Shown here one piece after another: positions 11,857 to 22,714 of a DNA stretch of 64,000 bases. The notes beneath the pieces were generated by a model. It saw nothing but the letters and a program-made list of their open reading frames with translations, was not told where the DNA came from and made no database searches. How positions within the stretch are numbered: the stretch's first letter is position 1; the number at the start of each line of letters is the position of its first letter. This DNA comes from Cryptomeria japonica (lineage: Eukaryota; Streptophyta; Pinopsida; Cupressales; Cupressaceae), in NCBI RefSeq assembly GCF_030272615.1, contig NC_081411.1, positions 154,778,971-154,842,970 on the forward strand, written 5' to 3'. The position numbers were made by a program, and so were the translations under genes.

Positions 11857-13621
11857 TCATGATTCATTTGGTTTATCTTGAACTGTAATCACATTGCAAT
11901 ATTCCGCTTGTGAAGGTTCAATCATGTTGATAATGTTGTCTTGGCGGGCATAAGTATAATTTACCTTGGCATCTCCTTTGGTCTTTGAGGAATCACCTTG
12001 TTTGTAAGCAGGCAAAGGGTCTTTAAATGCTTTATGATCAGCATTGGTTGGATGATTCCCAACAACAACTTTACCAGTGTCTATGAGATCCTGAATCTCA
12101 TGTTTTAGCTTCATGCAATTGTTTATGTTATGACCCTTATTTCAATGGAAGTCATAGTATTCATTTTCTCTCCACCATCTTGGTTTGACATCTGGATCAT
12201 ATGGTCTGGAGTTATCTGATAGTGTTATCAAGTTGTTTGCCAATAGAGTTTTGAAAGTGGATTCATATGATTCTTCAAGAGGAGTAAAATCATGCTTAGG
12301 TTTGGAAAGCCAAGGCTTTTCTTTGAAACATTCCTTTGTTTTTTTTGGCGGATTCTCTGCTGCAATCTCAACAGCTTTAAGTGCTTGTGTACCACTAGCC
12401 AAGTTAAATATTATGGATTTTGAGTTGGTTTTGATAGTGTCTACTACTCCATCATTAACAACATTCTTATTTGTTATCTTTGGCAAATTTCCAATACTTG
12501 TTCTTCTCTTTAGAGCTAGATCATGTTTGTGTTTCTTTCCAAGGTGTGATATCTCCCTTCTTTATGAGCACATCCTCCATTTGAATGGCATTATCTACCA
12601 TTTTGTTAAATGATGGGTGTACTTGCATTTGTAATCTATATTTCAGTTCAGGGACTAAGTTATTGACAAATATATCCATTTTCTTAGAGTCTAGAATAGG
12701 TCGTGGGTACCTAGAGAACATCTTTCTCTAGCATTGGAGAAAAGTAAGAAGAGGTTCCCCTGTTTTCTGTTGAGTATTACAAAGATCGATCATAGTTACA
12801 GGATGTCGAATGTTGTATGAGTATTGTTGTAAAAACAGTTGGATTAGTTCTTCGAATGTTTTTATTCCTTTGGGTAGACTTGAGAACCATTCCATTGCTT
12901 GACCCCCTAAACTCCTTGGGAAGAGACGCATGAGGTACGTTTGATCGTGCATGAATTCCATACAAGAAGCACTAAATTCCCTAACATGATCTTGAGGATC
13001 TGAAGTACCATCATATTTGTCAAATTTTGGGATTTCCACTCGTGAAGGAAATGGAGGCATGTGTAGATTCTTGTCAAATGGAAAGGGACATATTGTTTCC
13101 AGAGAATATTGTTTCGGGGACTTGTCCTTATTCTTCAGTTCTGTGACCTCCATCTGCAAAGCTAGTAACTATTTGTGTACCATGATTATAGGTGATTCTT
13201 CCCTTTTAGCAACAAGTGTCTGAACATCATATCCAATAGGAAGTTTGGCACCTTGTTTTGCTAGTTCTAAGAAATAGTCTTCCTTCTCTCGGGTCATGAT
13301 TGTTTTCATCATTTTTCTAAAGTCTTTGTCTTTCTGACAGTAAAGGATTTCTTTTTCTGGAGGTTCAGCGTCTTCGTCAATCTCACTTGATGATGAGGAG
13401 TCATTATGATTTTCGGGAATATTACGGTCGTTTTTGTTTCCATCATTGTATTCTGTCTCATGTATAGTGGGAGATTTCAGTTCATCAAAAATTGGCCCGC
13501 CCGATGACGACGGCATGTCGGTGAGTGGATCCTTCACATAGAATGGATTATCTTGATAGGTGAAGGTTTTTTCTTTGCCTTTGGCTTGTTTCTTACGATA
13601 AATCCTGGTTTGAATAGACAT
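11857..13621 (-). pseudogene. Tat gag
   Basis: The broken gag frame starts at 13621 (MSIQTRIYRKKQ) and includes the capsid-like Retrotrans_gag region (PKFDKYDGTSDPQDHV, MRLFPRSLGGQAMEWF, QYSYNIRHPVTM). It ends with a knuckle-like H..NKGHN..NC motif near 12120-12170 whose first Cys reads Tyr. Stops at about 13168 (TAG for Gln), 12727 (TAG for Trp), 12520 (TGA for Arg) and 12139 (TGA for Arg) and a frameshift near 12530 break it. Gag forms the cytoplasmic particle and packages RNA. The second Tat fragment at 51.7 kb has a closely similar capsid region. Confidence 0.85.
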
Positions 13622-14029
13622 TTTTATGGATTAGTGTGACCTAAAGTCATTTTGTGATGCAGAGGTCAAGATCAATTTTAGAGCTAGTTGTTTTGTTTAG
13701 AGTATTGTTTAGGAGAAACAACCGAGATTTAGTCTGATTTTAGGAACAATCTATCCTATCTAAGATGTTATCTAAGTTGATTCTAAGTGTAGTGTAAGAT
13801 TCAGTCTGGTTTCAAGAACGATCTATCCTGTATAAGACGTTATCTAAGTGACTAAAATTTTATAGGTAGTTTGATTGGACTAGTTGAAAGGTGATCGACC
13901 AAATCATGCAACACAAATGGCAGAGGTACACTGTCTTGATCTATTTATGCTCAGGAAAATAATAACCAGTATTATGTTTGTTGTAAGCTATTTTTAGGCA
14001 AGTTTGACTATTCTGTTCTGACAAAACCA

Positions 14030-14320
14030 GAGACTCGTACGACAATATTTTTTGGACCGGACGATAATTTAGCAGCTACAGGACGACAATAGTTCTGTTT
14101 CGTACGAGTTGCTGCCTCGTACCGTACGACAAATGGGTATGTGCAGGATGACAAAAGATTGAGGGCAATTATGTCTCGTATGAGACAAGATACAGAGCCA
14201 GATGACAGAATAAAATAACTCGTACGACACAGGATTATATCTAGGACGACAAACCAAAAAACTCATACGACACAGGATGTGTTATAGGATGATGAATTAT
14301 CAGACTCATACGATTGTTCA
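14030..14320. repeat. TCGTACGA motif cluster 2
   Basis: About ten words of the type ctcgtacgac, gtacgagt, aggacgacaa and catacgac lie within 290 bp, alternating with short AT-rich spacers. They are the same words as in clusters 1 and 3. Confidence 0.7.
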
Positions 14321-14410
14321 CAAGACAGAGCCTAGGAATTTTGAGTTTTTTCGATTGCTGAGTATGATAACTGAGTATGACCAATTCTGAGATGGACTGA
14401 TTTTTGACCA

Positions 14411-14645
14411 GGATAAACTAGTTTCTGACTCGGATGGATTTTCAACTTAAAAATGGACTAGTTTCTGACACGTACAGAGTTTCAACTAAGGATGGACTAG
14501 TTTTTGACAGAGGCAGAGTTTCGACTCAGGACGAACTAGTTTCTGATATGGACGGAGTTTCGACTCAGGACAAAATAGTTTCTGACACAGATAGAGTTTC
14601 TACTTAGGATGGACTAGTTTTTGACATGGACAGAGTTTCGACTCA
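14411..14645. repeat. 39-bp tandem repeat, about six copies
   Basis: The unit contains actagtttctgac followed by gagtttcgactca. Successive copies are 39 bp apart and differ at several sites. Thirty-nine is a multiple of three, but no open frame crosses the array. It lies in the element's leader. Confidence 0.75.
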
Positions 14646-15649
14646 CTGAGTTGTTTCTAGTCTTCACTGATTTTTGGTATTTCAGTTTTTTTTCAGGGAT
14701 GAAAAACATAGAGAACAAGTAGTATGTATAGTGACTCCAATCACAACATGCAAACCCTAAGGAATTTGGTGAGGAAAGAAAACCTTTGCTTGTAGACTCA
14801 GGTACACACCTAATAGCTAATTAGAATACGGTCGCTGAGTCTCATGCAATGGATTCTCAGCGCCGTATTATCCAACTCCAAATGCTAATGGGGGCACTAA
14901 ATGACAAGTATCTTGGGAGAGTTACTATCTCTCTTGCACAAAGATTATCCCCCTTTCAGAGATGAACCGGGTAGCTTCTAATTTTAAATTGGATTTAGTC
15001 AGGGATCCGTTCGGCGCGTCGAGGTATAAACTCAATTAAGAGGTCTCCGAGCCTTGAAAAGCAAGGTTTAATATACTCGAAGGTACAGAGGAGAGCTATT
15101 CCCAAGCACTGCCGTTGACTTGATTTTCATCAAACCACATTTATTTTATAGTGGGTTGGAGTACTTGGCATCTAGTCATTCCCACTTAGGTTGTTCCCCT
15201 CACACTGGCCGTAACGGCTTTAAGAGTTTTTCAACCCCTCGAGAGGGCAGGCCTGCTAAAGATGTACAAATCTCAAACAAAGAAAAAGCTTCAAGGGTCT
15301 GGATTTCTGATTGTCTAGAAAAAGACAAGAGCATACTCTCCTACCTCTCAAAATCTTCTAAAAGCATGAAAGACAAATTTGTTCTTTAACTAGATAGCAA
15401 GTTAGGTTCCTAAAAATGAATTTAAAGAATACACGATGTTTAGTCAATTCTCCTTAGGCAACCTGCAAAGACAACGAATCAATAGTCATATTGTCTTTGT
15501 GCGACAAGCATATTCTTCGACAAGCGTTCTGCAAAAATTAGTTAGGCTGTGAAAAATTATGAGATAGACACATAAATAGTCAGGGTCAGTCGTCAGAATA
15601 ATTAATCAAAAATGAGAAAATTATGAAATTTGCCTCTTTTACTAGAAAA

Positions 15650-15835
15650 TACAGAATCGTATGACAAACACCTGACTCGTACGAGATAGGATGCAGTATC
15701 GTACGAAATAAGATTGCTGATTATTTCTGCTTGTACGACAGAGGATCTGCACATACAATAGGGTATTTGTAATTCGTGTGACACCTGCAGTTTGTCATTT
15801 TAGCCTGTAAAAATTATCGTACGAGATGTACGGAC
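15650..15835. repeat. TCGTACGA motif cluster 3
   Basis: Six or more words such as actcgtacgag, tatcgtacgaa and ttatcgtacgag lie in 185 bp, directly inside the 5' LTR. Confidence 0.65.
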
Positions 15836-15897
15836 GAAAAACCAAAAAATTTGAAACCTAGAAAATAACAAAAAATAAAGCAATCAGTCTTGGAGGC

Positions 15898-17014
15898 TGT
15901 GAAAAACTGAACCTATAGCTGCAAGCACAAACACTTCAATTAAGTCATTATATGCATAGTTAGTAATCAATAATCAATAAGAAATAAACCATAGCAAAGC
16001 GACCAATTGCCTTCTAAAAGATGCGAGTATAAGATTGCTCTCAGATTTTTATAAGCAATACCAGTGACTAGACTACACCAAGATGAAGGATTTAATCTAT
16101 ATGATATTAAGCTATATGGATGCAAGATGGATGAATAATTCAAGCAATAATAAACAATTCAAGCAACAATGGATGCAAATAATCTAAAAAACACAATAAT
16201 CTTCAATGACTCTAGAGCGAAATTAGCGTGATAATAATCTCCAAGTGTGTTCTCAAAAATCTCTAGGGTGAATTGGAATGAGAGTTGAAGACTGAATTTA
16301 TAGAGAATCACAAGAGGAAAAGCTCAATTTAAGATTAATTGAAAATAATTGAGAAATCAGATTCAGTTAACCTTGAGATAGATTCCAATTATAGTTTAAT
16401 TGAAATGCATTCAAATTAGAAGTCCAAGTTGCATTGGAAAATAATAATAAATTAATTCCATGCATATAGGATAAAAATAGATAATTCTTTAATTTATTCA
16501 AGAAAAGGGTCTTTTCAATGCAACTGAACTTTTTTTTCTGAAAAGCTTTGAGTTCCAATTTTAGAGAATAATTCAATAATTCAATTAAATTGCTTTTCTG
16601 ATTTCAAGTTCTAAATTTAGAAAAAGAAATAATATCTCAAGTTTGATTTCTCTCTCAATTCAATTCTTTTTTTGTTTTATTTTCAATTCAACTCTTTGTA
16701 ATAAATTAATTCATCTTTTGTAATAAATTAATCCTTTTTGCATGATTGAATGGCAAATTTATTAATTAATTAAATATGCAAGATATTTAATAAATTAAAA
16801 TGGGATAATTGATCAAAATGACATTCCTGGAAATGATTTGATTAATTAAATAAATATTTAATTAATATTGAGTAGTTGATTTGCCATGTGATTTTTGATA
16901 ATTAAAGAATTAATAATGTGCTCAAGATTGATTTAATTGCCTTTGGTTAGGACCTTGGTGATGTTGTCGAGATTAGGGGCCTATGGTTTAGATGACCAAT
17001 TTTAGGGTATTACA
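15898..17014 (-). repeat. 5' LTR of the Tat element
   Basis: About 1117 bp, starting tgtgaaaaac and ending gggtattaca on the plus strand, followed by the TSD gttgc at 17015-17019. It is collinear with 173-1307 with scattered transitions and small indels, so the insertion is not recent but still easily aligned. Confidence 0.9.
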
Positions 17015-17349
17015 GTTGCTATGTTGAATATATATATATTTCTATTTTCAATCTAGATAATTTCTTAAAGATTCTTCTAAAGTCCCTTGGTTTATGGGTC
17101 AAAATGACATTTGTCTTAAAAAATGGTCTCCAAGTTTTGATTCAATCAACAATATCATCTTCATTTTTCTTGTTTGGGGTCGACTATCAAGGCTATTGTT
17201 GGTGTATTGGGATGGATTTTTTTTAATATTATTTCCAATTCTATTCAATCACCAAACTCAAGAAGCTTTTTTTGTTTTCTAGATTTTGTGTGTTTGTGGA
17301 GAAGAACAAGGTTCAACATAGCCAAGTTACCTTATCTTCCAAACATGTT
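17015..17349 (+). pseudogene. DUF4283-type ORF, middle part
   Basis: This continues the ORF of 1-172 across the Tat insertion. The frame gives PWFMGQNDICLKKWSP, then FDSINN and LVWGRLSRLLLVYWDG, which is the conserved W-x-P-x-FD...VW-x-RLP...YW core of DUF4283. Upstream stops and one frameshift break it. It ends where the copia element begins and its zinc-knuckle part resumes at 33286. Confidence 0.65.
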
Positions 17350-17982
17350 GATTGCAAGGAAACAAAGGTGTAGAAAATGCTTCCTAACACTAATCTAGTG
17401 GTGGAGATAGTACAATTTTTTTTTTATAATCTTTAACTATTACAAAATAAGAAATACATTCAAAAGGAGATAATGAACATGCACAAAGATATACAATAAT
17501 GAACATAAGATATAGCATGGGGAAAACCCTTTCAAGAGGAAAACCCCACACTTCAAAAGCACAATACTTTGTGTCCTAGTAAAATAATGGCTACAATAAA
17601 ATATCAACACTAAGATTCTTCAACATGAGTTCACAACTAACAACCAACAATCTAGATCAATTCCAACAACATAACACTTCACCTACAAAACATAACATGA
17701 CTAATACTCTCCAAGGCTAACTTATATAAATAAATACAACCAAAGATGTAACTTTTAAATGAAGATAAAAGATGGGGTCATGCAAAACATTTGGCCCTAT
17801 TTATAAACCCTCAAAATACATGCAAATGACACATGTACATCTCCAAATGACTCGCCATTCAAACCTCCTAAGTTGGGCACCCAAAATTTACTATTTTGTG
17901 GTATGACAAACACTCTTACACATCTTACAACTTTCATAATAATATGTCATAACTTACAACTGTAAGAGAATCAATCATAACT
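17349..17982 (-). repeat. Copia 3' LTR, outer (R/U5) piece
   Basis: Collinear with 32262-32910. It includes the conserved copia U5 words (plus strand ggggaaaaccctttcaagag, then aaccccacactt). It stops at aact (17979-17982), exactly where the DNA transposon begins; the LTR resumes at 27329. Confidence 0.8.
17979..17982. other. 4-bp target duplication of the DNA transposon (aact)
   Basis: aact at 17979-17982 matches aacc at 27329-27332 with one transition. The uninterrupted LTR has aact at 32907-32910, so the empty site is present in the same window. Confidence 0.75.
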
Positions 17983-18849
17983 GGGCAAGTGCACCAAGAT
18001 GGGGGACCAAAAAGGGGTTTTAAGATGCCACTATTTTTTTTATTTTTCTTGAAATAAGCAAAGTTTGAACTTCAGTAAGAAAATGAAGATAGTTACACTC
18101 AAAATGTGGAGATGCAACAAGGACAAGAGTTGTATTGCTTCAAGTCTACTTTCTAAATTGCCAATTTATTTTGAAAATGGTACAAATGAAGGGTTTTAAA
18201 AGGGTGAGCACACAAAGTGTTCCTATATTTTTAAAAAAAAGACATTAACATAGCACCTGGTGTGCTCCCCCTAAAATGTCAACTTTTTAAAAAATTTCTG
18301 AAATTGTTTTAGTGAGAAATTAGGTAGCACCATGCAATTTATGCTAGAATTTTAATTAATTTTTTAATGAGTATATGATTTTTTACTAATTTTTTAAGTG
18401 CACACATCCTGAAAATTATAAATTTGAGCATGCTCCCCCCTAAAATTTGTAAAAAAATATTTTTATTTTAAATTGTGTAGAATAGATTCTATTTTCCAAA
18501 AAAATAATTTATTTACAAATTCAATGAATGAGTAAAAATCTATGCCCAAAATATGACATGTTGGTTTTTGACAAAAAATGGACATACTAACAAAAGAAAT
18601 TAAAGATGAAAACTTTGACTTGATCAAAATGTGAAAAAAATGATATGGTTTGATATCTCTAAGAGAGATCTCAATGATATCATGGTGTTTATTTTTGTTT
18701 GTATTGAAACACGTGCAAACCTGATGGAGAGCATGATAAAAAATGTGATAGATTTTCTCATCTTTTGAAAAAAAAACACATCTCAGACCTAAATTGGTCA
18801 ACCAAGCCTTTGGGTTGAATGCCCAAGGAAAATCCAATCCAAAGGCTAG

Positions 18850-20310
18850 TTGTTTCCTAATGCATACTCTTTAGCACATGCCAAATATAGTGCTCACCAA
18901 ATTGAAAAAATGCATTTTTTGAGTTTAGCGAGAAACAAATTCAATGCACACCAAACAAAAAAAAGTAGTTTTTCAATTTGGTGAGTGATACATTTGGCAC
19001 TCACCAAATGTATTGCATTAACAATTTCTCCATCTTACTCTCTCTCCCTCTCTATATGTCAATGCAATATATACATAAAATATAACATTTATGTATTATA
19101 CTTTAATTTATATTTTATGTATATATTGGTAGGCTATTTCGAGTGGTTTTAAATCTCTAGGAGTTATAAAGTAGATTTTAGTTTTTAAAATAACATATAG
19201 ATTTTAGGCTTAGTCAAATTTTAGTATTCAACATGCTCCTATCAACATTCTTTCTCTCTCTAGTCTCTCCCTCGCTTTCCATCAACCTTCTCTCTCTCTC
19301 TCTCTCTCAAGTGTTTCCCTCTCTTTGCCTTCTTGACCTCCTTTCTCCCTCCCCCTCTCTCACTTGGGATCTCTCTATTTAGAGTTGAGAGACCTATAGC
19401 CTAGGGAGATAGGGGTGCAAGACTTGGGGAGAGAAATAGAGGTGAGTGAGAGAGAGGGGAGAGAAACAATAATAGAGGGAGAGAGAAGAAGAGAGAGGGA
19501 GGGAGGAAGGGATGAATATAGGGTAAGGAGGGAAGGTGAGGTACAAAGGGAGAGAAGGTGGGAGATACCTAGAGAAATAGAGGTAGTGAGGGAGTGAGGG
19601 GGAGGTGTGTAAAGAGATTAAAAAAATATATTGTAGAGATTGAATGGTAGGAACGAGAGGTAAAGAGAGTGTTAGATCTTGGGGGAGAGAGGAGAGAGTG
19701 AGATAGAGTAGAAATGGGACAAAGGAAGAGTGATAGAGAGAGATCTGGACAGGTCTAGAGTTTGAGTGAGATAAAGATAGTGACATAGATAGAGTGAGAT
19801 AATGTTCATAAGAGAATGCTGATTACTAAAATTTGATTGTCTAAACATTTAAATGGTCTTCTAAAATCTAAAATCTACATTATAACTCCTAGAGATCTGA
19901 AACCACTCTCAAACAACTTATCAATGTAAACATCAAATACAAATTAAAGTATAAGAAAGGAGAAAGACATATTGAAATGTGACTTATACTGAAATGTTAT
20001 ATTTCATGTATATATTCTTGTTGGAAGAGAGAGAGTGAAAGAGAAAGACAATTTGCCAATGCTAAACATTTGGTGAGTACCAAATTTGGAGTTGGTCTAC
20101 TTTCAAAAGTGCATTTCCAGTTGGCTAGTGTTGAATTTGGTGCTTGACAAATATGATGCTCAACTTATTTTCCACTCACCAAATAGGTTTTGCATAACCA
20201 AACCCTAGCCTTGGCATAGGAAACCTTTTGGCACATGTCAAATACGATGAGAACCCTATTTGATGCATTCCAAATGTCTTTGTTTGGGCAAAAAGAAGTT
20301 GGCATCTTTT
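18850..20310. repeat. Fold-back structure: long imperfect inverted repeat
   Basis: The left arm (about 18880-19240) and right arm (about 19800-20190) are imperfect inverted copies. Examples are acatttggcactcaccaaat against atttggtgagtaccaaat, and atctctaggagttataaag against its complement near 19880. The loop is 19245-19790, where a CT-rich left half faces a GA-rich right half, so even the simple repeats continue the pairing. Confidence 0.7.
19245..19790. repeat. CT/GA simple repeats at the centre of the fold-back
   Basis: tctctc-rich DNA to about 19375, then gagaga-rich DNA to 19790. ORFs through it translate to low-complexity Ser/Leu or Arg/Glu strings and are not genes. Confidence 0.8.
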
Positions 20311-20335
20311 TGGTCCCCCATTTTAATGCACTTAT

Positions 20336-20794
20336 TGTAATGCCTCGCTAAGGAACCCAAGAGGACAAATCATCGAACAAAGTAACCTCAAGAAGGCAAA
20401 CATTTTTTTATTTTTTTTCTAAATAGATACATTAACTCATTAAACTATAATAATGAACAATATGATATTTAACATGAGAACAACTTATCTAAGCACAAGT
20501 AGAAATAAATTAAAACAATAACACCTACATCCTCTCAACTTCCCTAATGTTGCTACAAGGCAATGCTATAACACACTAAGGCATGAGAACCAAATCTAGT
20601 CTCTTTGTTGCATAACATAATGCTAATGATATTATATAAGAACTAAACAACATGATTACCCTATAAACTAGGTTCATTTTAAATCTAAAATCCAAATGTT
20701 CTTAAGTTTACTTTCCACATTATCATATAACCATAACAACTAAACTTAATAAATGATACAATGCTCATGAATGGTCATCTTATGCATTACAACC
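20336..20794. repeat. LTR-like segment, left piece (TGTAATGCC... end)
   Basis: It starts tgtaatgcctcgctaagg directly after cttat (20331-20335). The mate end at 27311-27321 reads ggggcattaca and is followed by cttac (27322-27326). The matching TG/CA termini, the TGTAATGCC inverted repeat and the one-mismatch 5-bp duplication show that both belong to one LTR-type insertion. This piece is AT-rich non-coding. The point where it gives way to internal or foreign sequence, about 20794 (gcattaca), is uncertain. Confidence 0.6.
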
Positions 20795-21129
20795 TGTTAT
20801 CGCTATTTTGAAAATTGGGTATTCTTGTCCCATAATTGGCTAAAATTTGCAAAGATGTGTTTGACATAACCTTGTTGCCTCTGTGTTTTTTGGGTCAAAG
20901 AGGGTTTAAGGTTTTTGAAAGATTTAACCCTTCCTATGTTTTGAAAAACCCTTGCATTCTATTTCTGCATTACTTTTTCCACTTAAGTGGAAGGGTTGCT
21001 TCGTCATGAAAGTGTTCCAACCTTCAGGTTTTCCCTAGGTGGTCTTTTAAATATTTTTAATTTTTACACCTTTACCTATGTCTTGTTTTAATCTTTGTCG
21101 GGCTTCTTAACTATCGTGCAAGTAAAGGT

Positions 21130-22400
21130 TGATCCTACAGTGTGTGCTGTTTCGCTAGGCGAACATGCCTGCAGTTTAGCATTCGTGAAGTGGCGAAAAT
21201 GGTAATCGGGCCTGGCCAAAGGATTGTTCGTCAGGTAAAAGGAATGCATCTTGTTTTGGATCCAACGGCTCGCATTGCTTCACTAGCCCAAGATGCATGA
21301 GATTTATCCTCTGTGAAATAGAAAAAGAGTTGGTGGGTCCTAGGGGTAAGTGGTTCCTTTGGTTAAAGGACGATCAGTGTGGACTTGATCCAATGGTGCG
21401 TGTAGATTTGCAGTCGAAAGATGTCCATGTTTTACCTTTCGCGAAGTAGCGAAAAGGTGAAGGGTCCGGGCAAGGTGGTCACGAAAAGGTTAACACCTGT
21501 GAGCAATTTCCAAAGATCAAACGATTGTCGTTGCTTCACGAAGAAGAGTTGCCTGAGGTTTAGTGTTCGCAAAGTAGCAAAAGGGTTGGTGGGTCCGAAA
21601 GATAGGCAAGTCATGATTTTAAAGACCAATCAACTTGGAGTTGATCAGATGGCCTGCGTGGATTTGTAGGCTCCCCAAATCAAATGGATTTTACCATTCA
21701 TGAAATAGCGAAATGACATGGTGGTCACATGGTGGATGACATGGCAGGACAAGTGCGTCGCTTATTTGAGGGAAATGACGGCTTTTTAGATGCACGTGGC
21801 TCCAAAGGATTGTTGAGGGCCAGCTTTGACTTAACCGGTGATGGTGTTGAAACCCATGGCGAAATAGAACACGCGGAGGTCCTAGAATGGAGCCCGATGG
21901 AGTTCTTGAGCAAATAGCCGACTGACACATAAGATTCATTCGTTAGTGATGAAGCAAAGCAAGTGATTTCCAAGCCGAGGGCCCACTTTAAAAGTTTGGA
22001 TGTGTTAAGTGGTATACATCTCGAGGTGAATCCAATGATGGGTGTTGTTTTGCAGCCCGAAAATATAGGGTGGTTAGCTTTCACGAAACAGCAAAAACCA
22101 CTAGCAGTGATGGTCGTGTGCAGTTAGTAAAAAAGAGTGTCGGTCACTGCAAGCAGTAAAGATCGAGCAAGTGCAAAATGATCGGACGACCAATGTTGTT
22201 TCGTGTGATTAAAGTGCGTAATGTTTACCTTTTGCGAAGTAGTGAAAGGAAGGTGGGGCCCATTTCTAATACAGAAGGACCAGAAGGAGTAAAAGCAATG
22301 TAAGTTTCCAAGGATCCAACGAACATTGTTTCTTTGCGAAGGAAAGTTGGAAGGGTTTTAAACTCCGTGAAATGGCGAAACAACGAAACAGGGAAATACT
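21130..22400 (+). repeat. Divergent tandem repeat, about 130-bp unit, roughly ten copies
   Basis: The core word ttcgcgaagtagcgaaaagg, followed by ggtgggtccg, recurs with changes near 21185, 21315, 21440, 21570, 21700, 21840, 21955, 22085, 22235 and 22365. A second shared word, gatccaacg..cg..gttgcttc, lies between. The spacing is close to 130 bp and the copies are strongly diverged. It precedes the unrecognised gene remnant at 22715 and could be its leader. The core is itself a short imperfect palindrome (ttcgcgaa). Confidence 0.7.
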
Positions 22401-22714
22401 CAGAAAACTTGTGATCCGTTGGAGCCCATTTTTGAATTCGATTTGCGAAATCAATTCTGAGTTGACGGTCGAAGCATATGGCATTAATGTCTTAATTCAA
22501 TGCCAAGTTGCCGTATTAAGGTCCACATCAATTGAATATTGGCACCATTTCAACGAGTTTGTTGTAGAGGAGCTCGTGCAGAGCGAATTTCTTCAAGAGA
22601 ATAAAAAGTTTTTTGTGTCTTGCTTGCTAATTATAGTTTGAAAATCAGGTTTTCTATGTGCTTGTTTTATTAGAGTTTGGTTTGAAACTCAATTGATATA
22701 ATTGCATTAACGGG

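Larger units (their letters stand above)
13622..15897 (-). other. Long 5' leader of the Tat element
   Basis: This non-coding stretch lies between the 5' LTR and gag. It contains a 39-bp tandem array (14411-14645) and two TCGTACGA clusters (14030-14320 and 15650-15835). No gene is supported. Next to the 5' LTR the minus strand reads gcctccaagactgattgc, which does not match the initiator-Met primer site used by most plant LTR elements. Confidence 0.65.
173..17014 (-). mobile_element. Ty3/gypsy retrotransposon, Tat lineage, with antisense ORF
   Basis: A complete but inactive LTR element of about 16.8 kb transcribed on the minus strand. It is bounded by homologous LTRs (173-1307 and 15898-17014) and a 5-bp TSD. 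In coding order it holds gag, an aspartic protease, a G-patch segment, a linker, RT, RNase H and integrase. A plus-strand plant-mobile-domain ORF lies between pol and the 3' LTR, an arrangement known from Tat/Ogre/Retand-type elements. Long non-coding stretches flank gag and the antisense ORF. Many stops, a frameshift near 12530 and loss of the RT N-terminus show it cannot move by itself. The usual initiator-Met primer site is not seen beside the 5' LTR. Confidence 0.9.

Noticed and set aside
2640-15835. CRISPR-like spaced repeats (TCGTACGA clusters)
   Set aside because: Irregular spacing, very short palindromic word, eukaryotic transposon context.
19394-19786. 130-codon minus-strand frame and its plus-strand mirror
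   Set aside because: Lies in the simple-repeat centre of the fold-back; low-complexity Ser/Leu/Pro composition.
17983-20335. Assignment of the TIR element to CACTA, hAT or Mutator
   Set aside because: Ends are GGGYAAGTG and not CACTA, and the TSD is 4 bp and not 3, 8 or 9 bp.
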